A DNA stretch of 64,000 nucleotides from the NCBI RefSeq assembly GCF_947090785.1, contig NZ_OX352320.1, forward strand, positions 1,860,001 through 1,924,000, in the 5' to 3' direction. Both the position numbers and the translations under genes were made by a program. Under the pieces are notes generated by a model. The model saw only the letters and a list, made by a program, of their open reading frames with translations, searched no databases and was not told where the DNA came from. The stretch comes from Rheinheimera sp. MM224 (lineage in GTDB: Bacteria; Pseudomonadota; Gammaproteobacteria; Enterobacterales; Alteromonadaceae). Shown piece after piece: positions 32,344-42,379 of this stretch. Every line of letters begins with the position of its first letter. The stretch's first letter is position 1.

Positions 32344-35300
32344 TTAATCAAACTCAAACTTGTAAAGTACATCCACTGCGCTGTCTATGCCTTGCACAGC
32401 CTCAAGGTAGAAGTTTTTCATCAGCTCGTATCTTAAGGTGAATTCCCCCAAAGAGTTAAAAATACCCACGCCATACTTCAGCTGTAGTTTGGGTGATAAA
32501 TAGCCGCTGACTGTGACTTGTGAGTCATCACCAGTGCCCGCTGTATCCAATGTAAATTGCTCAAACCCCAACGCCTGACCTAACTGGCTGACCATGCCGT
32601 TGCTGTTGGCAATACCAAGGCCTATTAAACCGCTGGTTAACGGATTACTTTTGGTATCAGCGCTACCGGATAAATCCCGTCCCATCAACAGATAAGACAA
32701 AGCGTTGGCCTGGGGTTTGGACGGTTCTGAAAAGATCACAACGGAAGCCTGATCGGCAGGGCCGTTCACTCTAATACCTGCAATCACATCATCTTCAGTG
32801 GAGGAGGGGTTACGTATCGCTTCAATATTTAAAAATGGCTGATCGGCAGGACCATTAAATATCAGTTTGCCTTTACGGATCAGCAAATCCTGGCCGTAAG
32901 AGCGGAAGGTTCCGTCCAGAATATTCACTTCGCCTTTTAAGCGTTGTTGCTGACCATTCTGACTGAATAATAACTGACCTTTTAAGCGACTTTTTAAGCC
33001 AAAAGCCTGCAGTTTTACTTCATCCCCTAAAATCAGCCGCATTTCGGTAACTAATTTAATTGAACTGGTGACAGCACCACGGCGCACTTCCAGTTCTTTA
33101 TTCAGTAATATTTCATCGTCTGAGATTTGCACCGCGTTTTGCGGTAAATCGTCTATCGCTATATCAGCTTTTGGAATTTGCACTGTGCCTTGCACTGCAA
33201 CCACCTGATTTTGCGCCAGTACTGTGATTTCCGGATTGATATAGACCACACCTTGCGACAGGGTAAGCGGCAGTTGCTGGCCGCTTAAGGCTAAACGAGC
33301 CTGATAGTTGGCTAAATCAAACCAGTCGGCATAACCAGATAATTGTGCTTTACCTTCACCACTTTGAATTTCCGCAGTTAGCAGAGCTTTTTGTTGTAAA
33401 AAATCCAGCTGCAGACTGCCTTGTTCTATATCCAGCGGGGCATTATTCCCCTGCAATTTCACGTCACTGACTTTGAGTTGACCTGACAATAAAGGCCGGC
33501 CCAAGGTGCCGCTAGCGCGAACCTGACCATTTAAAGTGGCGATAAATTCACTTTGTTCTGGCAATAAAGTGCGTAAAAAACTTAAATCCAATCGGGTTAA
33601 CGTCAGCTCTGCTTCGAGCTTTTTATCCTCTGCAGTTAAATCGGGCAGGGAGGCTGAACCTTTGAGTGAACGGTCTTCACTGAACTGCATTTGCCAGTTG
33701 CTGGAAAGCTGTTTTGGCGTCAATGTCAGTGCCGCATTCCAGCTTTGCCACGGCAGTTGTAACGGGTTGACATCGGTTTGTTGCCATTTACCTGCTGTGC
33801 CTGTCAGCTTAATCGCTGCATTCAAACCTTGTTTTTTACCCCAGCTCAGCTGCAGATCTGCATCGGCTTCGCCGGTCAATCGTTGTGATTCGCCAATAAA
33901 AGGTTCCAGCAAAGCCAGCTGAAACTGTTGCAACCGCACTGCTAAGTCGCCCTGGCTGCCGCTGATTTTGCTGGCTTTCTCCAGGCAGAGTCTACCCGGC
34001 TCTGATGACCAGCAATGAGCTGGCAAACTGAGTTGTTGTTTTGGCCAATCCAGCGTCATCAGTATCGTATCGGCTAAAGCCCAATGACCGACAGGAGTCT
34101 GCAATTGAGTTTGTTGCAGCTCTATTTGCCACTGTTGTTTAGGTTTTGCTGTGGCTGCTGCCTGCAGCTGTGCTTTGTAGTCGGCCCCATCCAGCTGCAG
34201 TACCAAATCGCTGCTGTTTTTATTGCCTGTCAGCAGCAACTGGGCAGAATTCAGTTGTTGTCCTGAAAGCGTGCCTTTACCTAAGGTCAGTTCCAGTTGA
34301 TGATCCAGATTGTCGCTGTTAATCAGTGCATTCAGGCTGAGGTTTTGCAGGCGCATTAGCTTTTTATAACGCAATTTCTCACCCTGCAGCTTGATATCCA
34401 GAGCCGGGTGTTGTTGTGGACCTGTTATTTTGGCATCGGCCATCAGGCTGCCCTGGGCGCCCTGAATAGAGCTGGCCAGATCGGGAGCAGCTACAGACAA
34501 AGCCATTTGCCATTTGTCTGTCACTTCCCCTTCAGCGGTGATTTTATTGTTGCCATGCTGTAGCACCAGCGTCTTACTGCTTAACGTCTCTACGTCCAGA
34601 GCTTTGCCTTTGGCCTGCAGCTGACCCGATAAAGACAGCGGTTGTTTACGCACTTGCCCCTGAATAGCTAAAGTCGGAAGTTCAAGCTGCCATTGTTGCT
34701 GGTGGTAACTGGCTTTGAGTTTGATATCACCACTGAGTTGTCCCGGATAATCTTTTAGCCATGGATCCAGTTGCATTTTATCAAGCGAAAGGGCCGCATC
34801 AAGCGCCAGCTCTTTGGTTAAATCCAAAGCACCAGTACTGCTTAGATTGCCCAGCGCGGAATTCAGCGTTAATGCAGACCAGCTCAACACCGGGGCTTGC
34901 CAATGCGCATTCAGTTGCAGTTGGCTATCTGGCAGTTGAGGAAGTTGTTGCTGGCTTTGTAAAGTGAGCTTCAAATCAGCTAATGAACCTTCAGCATCAA
35001 TCAGCAATTGCTGCATTTTATATAAGGGCTCACCTTGCAGTGGCCACTGCAGGCTGGTGGCTTTTAATTGCAGTTGTATTGGTAGTCCTGCGCTCAGCGG
35101 TGCGACTTCTACCTGGGCGCTAGCCTGCTGGGTACCTGTCAGTTCAAGACCTAGCTGCAATTGATCTAATGAACCGGCTATGCTGCTATTGAGTACTAAC
35201 CCAGAGCTTTCGGCTTTCACAAAGCCCTGCAATGCAAAAGGAGTGGAATTGGTCAGACTGAGTTGTGCTTCAGCATTAATTGGGTTGCCGTGCAAATCCG

Positions 35301-36162
35301 GCTGAGTTATTTGCAGTTGAGTAAGTTTAAACTCCGTAAGCTCAAACTGATCCGGATTGGCTTCGAGGGAAAAACTAAGCTGCTCTGCAGAAAGTTGCTG
35401 CGCTCCTGTGACTTTAGGCTGCTGTAATGTGAGCTTCTTTACACTCAGCCACAACGGCAATTCAATTCGCGTTAGTTGTGGCACCTGATAATGCCACCAG
35501 GCCACACTGTTCGTTGCGGTGCTGGCTGTTGTGGTGGCTTTTGTTGTGTTAGATGAGACACTGTTTTGTTCTGAAACTGCTGGTAAATGCAACTGTAATT
35601 GGTCCAATAGCGTGTCACCCAGTTGGATTTGCTGACCACCTAATTTCAGCTCTGTGCTCAGGCCATTGAGACTAAGCTGCAGTTCACTTTGCTGTACCGT
35701 CAGATCAGTGACCTGTAGTTGAGTAATACTGACTTTGGGCAGTTCCAGTACTGTCTCTTCTTGCTCTGGCGCAGTTTCGGGTAGGGTGGACGGACTGAGC
35801 ACCAGATGCACACCTTCTGCTGTTGCGCTGTCCAGACAAATCTCAAATCGGCCTAAACAATACCAACTGACTTTAGCGGCAAGACTGTTGATCTGCAGCT
35901 GCACTCCATCTTGCTGAAACTGCAGTCCGGTCAGCGTAAAACCTTCAGCCAGGGTGCCGCTGATTTGGGTTATTTGAACCGGGCTGTTGTCCGGTAGCAA
36001 CCGGTTCAGTAGTTGCAAAGGTTTATTGGTATAAAACAGCACAATCAGGCTGAGCAACAGTAATAAACTGAAGGCTAAAAAGAATTTCTTCCAACTAAAA
36101 ACTGAGCTGACGTTTTTCACATCAGGCATGGTAGTGCGCTCTTCGCTGCCATTCACACTCAT
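32344..36162 (-). CDS. tamB: translocation and assembly module inner-membrane protein TamB
   Basis: A 1272-residue protein with a single N-terminal membrane anchor (WKKFFLAFSLLLLLSLIVLFYT, residues about 24-45) and a very long periplasmic beta-helical body. The C-terminal DUF490 domain ends VDVLYKFEFD. AsmA/TamB-like proteins bridge the inner membrane and outer-membrane TamA and are implicated in phospholipid transport and outer-membrane protein assembly. DUF490 hallmarks are SGTLGRPLLSGQLKVSD, LNGTF-type ILDGTFRSYGQDLLIRKGKLIFNGPADQP (in part) and SYLLMGRDLS. ATGA overlap with the tamA stop means translational coupling. Confidence 0.94.
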   Translation of the reverse strand: MSVNGSEERTTMPDVKNVSSVFSWKKFFLAFSLLLLLSLIVLFYTNKPLQLLNRLLPDNSPVQITQISGTLAEGFTLTGLQFQQDGVQLQINSLAAKVSWYCLGRFEICLDSATAEGVHLVLSPSTLPETAPEQEETVLELPKVSITQLQVTDLTVQQSELQLSLNGLSTELKLGGQQIQLGDTLLDQLQLHLPAVSEQNSVSSNTTKATTTASTATNSVAWWHYQVPQLTRIELPLWLSVKKLTLQQPKVTGAQQLSAEQLSFSLEANPDQFELTEFKLTQLQITQPDLHGNPINAEAQLSLTNSTPFALQGFVKAESSGLVLNSSIAGSLDQLQLGLELTGTQQASAQVEVAPLSAGLPIQLQLKATSLQWPLQGEPLYKMQQLLIDAEGSLADLKLTLQSQQQLPQLPDSQLQLNAHWQAPVLSWSALTLNSALGNLSSTGALDLTKELALDAALSLDKMQLDPWLKDYPGQLSGDIKLKASYHQQQWQLELPTLAIQGQVRKQPLSLSGQLQAKGKALDVETLSSKTLVLQHGNNKITAEGEVTDKWQMALSVAAPDLASSIQGAQGSLMADAKITGPQQHPALDIKLQGEKLRYKKLMRLQNLSLNALINSDNLDHQLELTLGKGTLSGQQLNSAQLLLTGNKNSSDLVLQLDGADYKAQLQAAATAKPKQQWQIELQQTQLQTPVGHWALADTILMTLDWPKQQLSLPAHCWSSEPGRLCLEKASKISGSQGDLAVRLQQFQLALLEPFIGESQRLTGEADADLQLSWGKKQGLNAAIKLTGTAGKWQQTDVNPLQLPWQSWNAALTLTPKQLSSNWQMQFSEDRSLKGSASLPDLTAEDKKLEAELTLTRLDLSFLRTLLPEQSEFIATLNGQVRASGTLGRPLLSGQLKVSDVKLQGNNAPLDIEQGSLQLDFLQQKALLTAEIQSGEGKAQLSGYADWFDLANYQARLALSGQQLPLTLSQGVVYINPEITVLAQNQVVAVQGTVQIPKADIAIDDLPQNAVQISDDEILLNKELEVRRGAVTSSIKLVTEMRLILGDEVKLQAFGLKSRLKGQLLFSQNGQQQRLKGEVNILDGTFRSYGQDLLIRKGKLIFNGPADQPFLNIEAIRNPSSTEDDVIAGIRVNGPADQASVVIFSEPSKPQANALSYLLMGRDLSGSADTKSNPLTSGLIGLGIANSNGMVSQLGQALGFEQFTLDTAGTGDDSQVTVSGYLSPKLQLKYGVGIFNSLGEFTLRYELMKNFYLEAVQGIDSAVDVLYKFEFD

Positions 36163-37867
36163 AATTCCGGCCCCAAACTAAAATGCAACTGCAGGGCCTG
36201 ATCGGAGGGCACATCCAATCCCCATGCAACATCAATACGAATAGGGCCAACAGGGGAAGCCCAGCGCACACCTAAACCTACACCACGGTAAATATCAGCC
36301 TTATCATTCCAGGCACTACCGGCATCAAAAAATGCAGCAGCCCACCAGTTTCCTGACACCCTATGCTGATACTCAAGCGCAGCAGTCGCCAGATAACGGG
36401 CACCAATCAAGCTGCCTTCTGTATCCACAGGAGAAATGGATTCGTACGAATAACCACGAATACTGTTATCACCACCCGCAAAAAAGCGCAGGGAAGGCGG
36501 TAGTTCAGTGATGGCTTCCATCAGCACAGCACCTGCATCTACACGCACCAGATAACGCTGATCATCGGAGAAGGACCCGATCCAGCCAACACGACTGCGC
36601 AAACGCACAAAACTGCTGTCTGAGCCCCAGGCCGGGTCTGAAACTTCAGTGCCAATTAAATACCGGGTGGCTTCAGAGGGCATACTGCCACCACTGTCCC
36701 AACTGCGGCTAAAGCTGATGCCAGGCATAATCAAGTTGGCACTGCCGGAGTCTGTACCCTGCACATAATCTTCGTATAACCAGCGCACAGAAGCGGTTCT
36801 GTACCAGGCATCGTCCAGCAACCAGTGCCGCTCCAGAGAGGTATTGTATTCCTGACTACGGGTGTCTTCTAAATCTTTATTTTTGATACCAAAATTGAGT
36901 TTATAAAAATCTTCGCTGACATTTTTCTTTGGCCATTTATAGCCTGCCTCCACTGTTTGTTCAGGGCCCGATAACGCCATTTTACTGTTTAAACTATGGC
37001 CTCTGTCATTGAGCCAGGGTTTGTTCCAGTTCAGCTTAATACGTGGCCCCAGATCGGTGGAATAACCCACACCAGTCTCCACAGTGTTACGAATTTGCGG
37101 TTCGACTTTAATCTTCACCGCCAGTTGCTGTTCAGCGTTTTCAGGTTCATCCACAGTGACATCTATGCTGCGAAACCAGTTGGTTTCAGCCAGACGCTGA
37201 TTCAGTTCACCCAGCTTGCTCGACAGATAAGGTTCGCCCGGCTTAAAAGGCAACATGGAGCGTAAACGTTCGTCACGGATTTGGCTGCCTTCAAAGGCGA
37301 CTTCACCAAAGTGATAACGTGGGCCAGAGTCAAATTGAATATGAATAAAGCCCTGCAGCAGGCGTGGGGCAACGGACAGTTCTTGTTTAACAAACTTTGC
37401 CTGAAAATAACCACGGCGCAAAGCCAGCGAGTTCAGCTGATTTTTGATTTCTTCATAACGGCCATGATGCACCCTGTGATTCACCTTGGGTCCTACTTGT
37501 TTCACCAGTTTGGCAAACTCAGGATCGGTCGAGGCTTCACCCAGAATTTCCACTTTGACGGATTTCAGTCGTAAAGCTTCACCAGGTTTAATGGTCAGTC
37601 GTAGCTTTTGTTTTTTTCTTTACCGACAAGGCTTGGCTCTATAGCCATGCGGTAATAACCGACGGCCCGGCCTGCGAGTTTGACATCTTCAATCACTTTG
37701 TTTTGAAAACGTCTGGACCCAAGGTTGTTTTTAGCGGGCAACCTGTCTAAATAAAGTTCAATATTATCAGCAAGGGGGCCTGAAACGCCCTTGAGTTCAA
37801 TTTGGGGATGCGCTGCAGCGGCAGAGGCGGCAAACAGCGCCAGAATGGCCAGAGTCCTGTACAACAA
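36159..37867 (-). pseudogene. tamA: outer-membrane assembly factor TamA, frame split by a -1 shift at an A7 run
   Basis: Two adjacent minus-strand frames together make one TamA. 37595-37867 has a signal peptide plus the first POTRA domain (QIELKGVSGPLADNIELYLDR), and 36159 to about 37610 holds POTRA 2-3 and the 16-strand Omp85 barrel (YSTDLGPRIKLNWNKPWLN, FFAGGDNSIRGYSYES, VGLGVRWASPVGPIRIDVA). Joined by a -1 shift they give about 569 residues, the normal length. The first frame ends SLVGKEKNKSYD; the second already reads KLRLTIKPGEALRLKS before its first ATG, so nothing is missing. The start is TTG (37867) after AAGGA, with no in-frame ATG. The break may be a sequencing error, a mutation or programmed slippage. 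Everything downstream is intact, so functional TamA is likely. Confidence 0.85.
37610..37616 (-). other. A AAA AAC slippery heptamer in tamA
   Basis: In the upstream tamA frame the codons read GAA AAA AAC, placing the canonical X XXY YYZ heptamer in exact phase. A -1 slip here joins the two tamA frames, and the zero frame stops 12 bases later at 37595-37597. One extra A (A8 in place of A7) would also restore the frame. Confidence 0.7.
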
Positions 37868-37893
37868 AATGCGAACTATCCTTTGTGTTAATA

Positions 37894-37912
37894 CCGGACC
37901 AGCAAGGTCCGG
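37894..37912 (-). promoter_or_regulatory. hairpin in the tamA leader
   Basis: A perfect 7-bp stem (CCGGACC / GGTCCGG) with a 5-base loop ends about ten bases before the AAGGA ribosome-binding site of tamA. There is no T-run, so a structural or regulatory leader is more likely than a terminator. Confidence 0.35.
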
Positions 37913-37988
37913 CTTGGCTCTAAGAGTATAACAGTCTGATAGAGTTCAGTACGTTTTCAACTACTTAATGGACCAGTTTGCTTATTTC

Positions 37989-39158
37989 TTAATCTTTAAC
38001 CCTGGCAAACAAAAAGGTTTTCATCAGCAAGGACCACTCTGGTTCTTTGCCATACATACGAATGCCAAGTTCAAATACTCTGCTGGCTGCATTTTTAAGC
38101 CAGAACAGACAGGCAACCAGCAAAACCAGCGATAAAATCCATTCCCACCATGGCACAGATACTGACGCCATACGCATAGGCATAGCGGCAAAAGAGGTCA
38201 GTGGAAACAAACTTAATATATGCATCAAGGTGCCTTCTGCATTGTCCATAGCGCTGAACACCACACCTAAAGGCACTGTTGGTAAAAACATCATAATAGA
38301 GCGGCTGGAATGATTTGGGTCGTCAATAGTGGCGGCAAAACCCGCCAGAAAGCTGTTGACCAACAGCAAACCTAAACTGACAAAAATCAGAGCGCTGGCC
38401 AGTTCCAGAGTTGTGATAGGCAACACAAACATACCTTTACCTTTGGCCAGTGAAACGGCCTGGATCATCAGGTATAAAAACAAGCCTGTAGTGACCATAC
38501 TTTTTAAGCAAAACAGCGAAATACCTAAAATTTTGCCATCTATCCATTCTTTGGTGCTGATCAGTGTCAGCAGCTGTTCAGTGACCCGTTGCTGTTTTTC
38601 TGTGGTAATGGCGGTAAACATAAAGCCAAAGCCTGAAAATACGCCAATCCCCAGCAGGATCAGCAAACCACCGCTGACCATTTGTTGCTCTTTGTTTTGT
38701 TTGGCTGAGTCTTTTTTCAGAAAAACCAGCTGGGTCTCAGGCAGAGTATTCACAATAGTTTTTTGTTCTGCGCTCAGTGGCAACTGATTAATTCGTTGTT
38801 TTTGCAGCCAGTTCTGCAGTTCGGGTGTGATTTTATCCTGCCAACTGGCACTGGATTCTGCCGTCATCACCAGCTTATCGTCTTTGACCTGAACTACTAA
38901 ATCCCAGACATCTCCAAGACCTGAGAGTGCAGTTTCTGCCGAGTTGTCCGGAATTTGACTGATGGTAAAGCCGCTGATTTTAGGTGCAGCAGCGCTGCTG
39001 ACCAGCGCTATTTTATAGTCATTGTCCAGCCAGGTTTTTAGCAGTGGCCAGGCGCTCATCACCACTAAAGACAGCAGCATCAGGCCAATACTGATGATCT
39101 CCTGCTTCCATTTGAAATAACGTTGAAACTCAAAAACCGCTATGGTCCATAAATTCAT
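37989..39158 (-). CDS. ABC-2 type exporter permease (NatB-like)
   Basis: A 389-residue membrane protein. One helix lies near the N-terminus (IISIGLMLLSLVVMSAWPLL), followed by a ~130-residue soluble loop and five or six helices in the C-terminal half. The first of these has SGGLLILLGIGVFSGFGFMFTAITTEKQQRVTEQLLTLI, where EKQQRVTEQLL is the conserved ABC-2 coupling-helix region of NatB-type permeases. Its start overlaps the ATPase stop in an ATGA arrangement, so the two form one transporter. The exported substrate cannot be read; NatAB relatives have been linked to Na+ or drug export. Confidence 0.85.
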   Translation of the reverse strand: MNLWTIAVFEFQRYFKWKQEIISIGLMLLSLVVMSAWPLLKTWLDNDYKIALVSSAAAPKISGFTISQIPDNSAETALSGLGDVWDLVVQVKDDKLVMTAESSASWQDKITPELQNWLQKQRINQLPLSAEQKTIVNTLPETQLVFLKKDSAKQNKEQQMVSGGLLILLGIGVFSGFGFMFTAITTEKQQRVTEQLLTLISTKEWIDGKILGISLFCLKSMVTTGLFLYLMIQAVSLAKGKGMFVLPITTLELASALIFVSLGLLLVNSFLAGFAATIDDPNHSSRSIMMFLPTVPLGVVFSAMDNAEGTLMHILSLFPLTSFAAMPMRMASVSVPWWEWILSLVLLVACLFWLKNAASRVFELGIRMYGKEPEWSLLMKTFLFARVKD

Positions 39159-40108
39159 GCTGCATCTCCTTGCGCATCTGGTGTTGTTTGCTGGTTATGT
39201 TGCTGCACTGCAGTGAGGTACAACTGATGCAAACTGGGCTGGATACGACTGAAATCAGCCAATTCCGCTACGCTGGTCAGCTGTTGCAGCAACTGACTGA
39301 CACTAAAACCAGCTTTTAAGGTCAGTTGAATTTTAGAGGGGTCTAAGGTTTTGAATTCAGCTACTGCAGTTAAGCGCTGCAGCGCTTCAGAGTTAACCTG
39401 CTGTTCAAAGCTCACTTCAAACCACTGTTTTGGATCCAACTGATGGCTGACTTGAGCCAGACTACCCTGAGCCACCAGTTCACCTTTGTTCAGCAATAAC
39501 ATTTGATCCGCTAAACGTTCAATCAACGCCATTTGGTGGGCACTTAAAATAACGGTCGTACCACTTTGCTTTAACTCGGTCAGGATAGCTAACACATGCT
39601 CTTGATTGACCGGATCCAGACCTGAGAAGGGTTCATCTAAAATCAGCAGGTCGGGTTTATGCAACACGCAGCTAATAAGCTGTACCTTTTGCTGATTGCC
39701 TTTGGAGAGTTTATTTAAGGTGTCGTCCATTTTTTCCAGTAAATCGAGTCGGGTGCACCACTGCAGCAGCGCAGCGCTGATGTCTGCTGCGGCCATGCCT
39801 CGTAACTTACCTATATAAGTCAGGTTTTGCCGCACAGTTTTATCCAGATACAAGCCTCTGTCTTCCGGCAAATAGCCATAACAACGTTTTGGTAATGCAC
39901 TGAGCTGTTCGCCTTTGTACTCAATACTGATTTTGCCTGCATCGGGGCGGGTTAAGCCAACCAGCATTCGAATAAGGGAAGATTTTCCGGCACCGTTGGG
40001 ACCTAACAGCGCAAAAATCTGGCCAGATTGCACATCAAAACTGATGCGGTTGACGGCTTTGACTGTGCTGTAACTTTTTTCTATTTGATGTGCAGAAATC
40101 CTGAGCAT
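39155..40108 (-). CDS. ABC exporter ATP-binding protein (NatA-like)
   Basis: A 317-residue ATPase from ATG 40108 (AAGGA six bases upstream). The frame runs 87 bases further up but without an RBS, and would add a spurious hydrophobic leader. Present are Walker A GPNGAGKSS, the Q-loop region GYLPEDRGLY, signature LSKGNQQKV, Walker B LLILDEPFSGLDP and the H-switch LSAHQM. A C-terminal ~80-residue domain (about 235-317) fits DrrA/NatA-type subunits. It pairs with the downstream permease through a 4-base overlap. Confidence 0.9.
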   Translation of the reverse strand: MLRISAHQIEKSYSTVKAVNRISFDVQSGQIFALLGPNGAGKSSLIRMLVGLTRPDAGKISIEYKGEQLSALPKRCYGYLPEDRGLYLDKTVRQNLTYIGKLRGMAAADISAALLQWCTRLDLLEKMDDTLNKLSKGNQQKVQLISCVLHKPDLLILDEPFSGLDPVNQEHVLAILTELKQSGTTVILSAHQMALIERLADQMLLLNKGELVAQGSLAQVSHQLDPKQWFEVSFEQQVNSEALQRLTAVAEFKTLDPSKIQLTLKAGFSVSQLLQQLTSVAELADFSRIQPSLHQLYLTAVQQHNQQTTPDAQGDAA

Positions 40109-40290
40109 GACCTGTCCTTGTATGGCATAGCAGTAACGAAAGTACCCCAAGCATATCAATGCTATCGCTTTCACAACAACAGAAAAGTGTGACAATTTAT
40201 TAACTTGTCGGTACTCAGGTTTTTGTCAGCCTTTTGTCATCTGGCACAGGTACACTGCGCATAAAGATGGATCAGAGGCAGAGCAGAGCG

Positions 40291-41028
40291 ATGAAAGTAA
40301 AAACTGCACTAACCATAGTGTTGCTGCCAGGACTGGATGGCACTGGTACTTTGTATCAGCAGCTTAGGCAGCAGTTAGCGCCGGATTATGAACTTCAGGT
40401 GATTGCTTATCCCTTGGACCAGCAATGGGGTTATCCGCAGTTGCTGGATTTTATCCGGCCACAACTACCACAGAATCCTTATCTGCTGCTGGCCGAGTCT
40501 TTTTCTGGTCCTTTGGGTATTTTACTGGCGGCAGAACAACCAGAGCATTTAAAAGCGCTGGCACTGTGTTGTACTTTTGGTCGTAACCCTTTACCTGCGA
40601 TCAAAGGGCTAGCGGGTGCCGTTGATAAACTGCCGTGGAATGAACTGGTGCATCATTGGACAGCTTTATGGTTGCAGGGCCGTTATGCCAATGCAGAGTT
40701 ATCCGCTTTGCTGGAAAAGGCTCTGACTATGGTGCCGGAACAAGTGATTAAACAACGGGCTAAACAGGTGTTGCAGGTTGATGTACTGACGGAATTTGCG
40801 ACTTTAACTATTCCTCTGATGTATCTTCAGGCGCGGCAAGACCGGCTTATCTGGGCTTTTAATGCCAAATCCTTGTTGCAGCTCCAACCTGCAATGCAGC
40901 TGGTTCGACTGGACGCGCCGCATTTTTTATTGCAAGCCATACCGGAGCAAGCGGCATGGCAGCTCAAACTTTTTATTCAGCAGCACCTGAGCTTAGAATT
41001 ACCACAGCAGAAGGCTTTAACAGGCTGA
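40291..41028 (+). CDS. alpha/beta hydrolase
   Basis: A 245-residue soluble alpha/beta-hydrolase-fold protein. Strand beta-3 with the oxyanion loop is LTIVLLPGLDGTGTLY, the nucleophile elbow is LLLAESFSGPLG (variant A-x-S-x-S), the acid is in LQARQDRLIW and the catalytic His in LDAPHFLLQ. Substrate unknown; esterase or lipase-like. The start is uncertain: ATG 40291 is preferred because the fold begins right after it, but in-frame starts at 40267 and 40234 exist and no RBS is convincing. It converges on the sensor-kinase gene with one base between stops. Confidence 0.75.
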   Translation: MKVKTALTIVLLPGLDGTGTLYQQLRQQLAPDYELQVIAYPLDQQWGYPQLLDFIRPQLPQNPYLLLAESFSGPLGILLAAEQPEHLKALALCCTFGRNPLPAIKGLAGAVDKLPWNELVHHWTALWLQGRYANAELSALLEKALTMVPEQVIKQRAKQVLQVDVLTEFATLTIPLMYLQARQDRLIWAFNAKSLLQLQPAMQLVRLDAPHFLLQAIPEQAAWQLKLFIQQHLSLELPQQKALTG

Positions 41029-41029
41029 A

Positions 41030-42379
41030 TCAAGGGCTGGTTTGCAAGGAAAAACAAGCACCGGGTGAGCTATTGGACGCTTTCAGTTGCCAGCCGTGTG
41101 TCGTGGCAATTTCATAACAAATCGCCAATCCAAGGCCTGCTCCCTGATGACGCCTGTGAGGACCTCGCCAGAACTTGGTAAAAAGCCAGGGTAAATGCTC
41201 TGGTGATATACCAGGGCCATAATCACGCACACTGATGCCAGACTCTGTGACGGTCAGTTCAACCACTGAGTGAGCTGGGGCATGGTGAATTGCATTTTCC
41301 AGTAAGTTTTTCAGAAGCACAAAACAGGTGCTGCGATCGGCATGTAACAAGGAGGCTTCTGACTCTACAACCACAGCGATCTGAACCTGAAAAATGACCG
41401 CCAGCCGGCTTAAATACAGCGCGACTTCTTCTGCCACATCGGTTAAATACAGCGCCTGATACTGATAATTCTGACTTTCTCTGGATTCTGCCCAATGCAG
41501 CAACTGATGGATAAGTCGTGCCATCTGGTCAATGTCCCGCAGTAACAGGTCGCGTTTGGGGAAATGTTCGGCCATTTCAATTTCGCCTCGTAGCAGCGCT
41601 AGCGGTGTTTTTAACTCATGTGCAGTGGTGGCCAGTAATTCCTGCTGCACTTTAAAACCTTTTTCCAGCCGATCAAGCGTCTGATTAAAAGCATTAATCA
41701 GCGGCAACACCTCTTGTGGCAGCTTATGGGTATCCAGTCGTTGGGTCAGGCTATGAGGTTCTATTTGTGCTGCAGTGGCAGATGCATTTTTTAGCGGCCT
41801 GAGCATATAACCAATAGTCAGCCAAACGACCAGACTTATCAGCAATAAACAAAGCAGAGTCACCAGTACTGCAACTACAGATAAAGGCTTCACGTTGGTC
41901 AGTTGGAACACACTCATCAGCCGATCACTGCCGATCACTTGTACATAGTAGCCGGGGTAATTAGGCAAAGGTGCTGTGTTGACGTGATACAACAAGTTCT
42001 GATGCATTAAGGTAAACAAGCGTTTTTCTGTCGAAAACTGCTTGTCAGCCTGATTGAAAAGCGACTGTGCATCCGCCGTGGACTGCAGCAACGCCACTCC
42101 GTGCTGATCGGTGATTTGATACAGGAGTTCTGAACTTAACACCTCGTATACCCAGTCATATTTTTTGTCATACAGCTTAGTTGTGGGGCGACCTCGTGCG
42201 TCCGGTATAATTTCTTTACTCAAATAATGGATTTGTTTATCCAGAGTGCGCTGCAGGATCAGATTAGGATTTAGCACAAAGATATAAAACAGGATACTGG
42301 CCAGAGTAAGGGCTAAAGCGGCAATAAAAGTGATAATTAAGCGAAAGGTTAGATTACGTTTGCGGTTGACTGAGAGCAT
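41030..42379 (-). CDS. two-component sensor histidine kinase (OmpR-partner type)
   Basis: A 449-residue kinase. Helices at residues about 12-34 and 165-190 flank a ~130-residue periplasmic sensor domain. HAMP (LRPLKNASATAAQIEPH), HisKA with the phospho-His near residue 254 in TTAHELKTPLALLRGE, and HATPase_c with LLKNLLENAIHHAP, VRDYGPGIS and GAGLGLAICYE follow. It overlaps the response-regulator gene by 26 bases, so the pair is co-translated. The sensor domain carries no family I recognise. A small secreted peptide is encoded upstream of the same operon. Confidence 0.9.
   Translation of the reverse strand: MLSVNRKRNLTFRLIITFIAALALTLASILFYIFVLNPNLILQRTLDKQIHYLSKEIIPDARGRPTTKLYDKKYDWVYEVLSSELLYQITDQHGVALLQSTADAQSLFNQADKQFSTEKRLFTLMHQNLLYHVNTAPLPNYPGYYVQVIGSDRLMSVFQLTNVKPLSVVAVLVTLLCLLLISLVVWLTIGYMLRPLKNASATAAQIEPHSLTQRLDTHKLPQEVLPLINAFNQTLDRLEKGFKVQQELLATTAHELKTPLALLRGEIEMAEHFPKRDLLLRDIDQMARLIHQLLHWAESRESQNYQYQALYLTDVAEEVALYLSRLAVIFQVQIAVVVESEASLLHADRSTCFVLLKNLLENAIHHAPAHSVVELTVTESGISVRDYGPGISPEHLPWLFTKFWRGPHRRHQGAGLGLAICYEIATTHGWQLKASNSSPGACFSLQTSP

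Noticed and set aside
33536..33922. 128-residue plus-strand frame inside tamB
   Set aside because: Antisense shadow of a long conserved gene, no RBS or family features.
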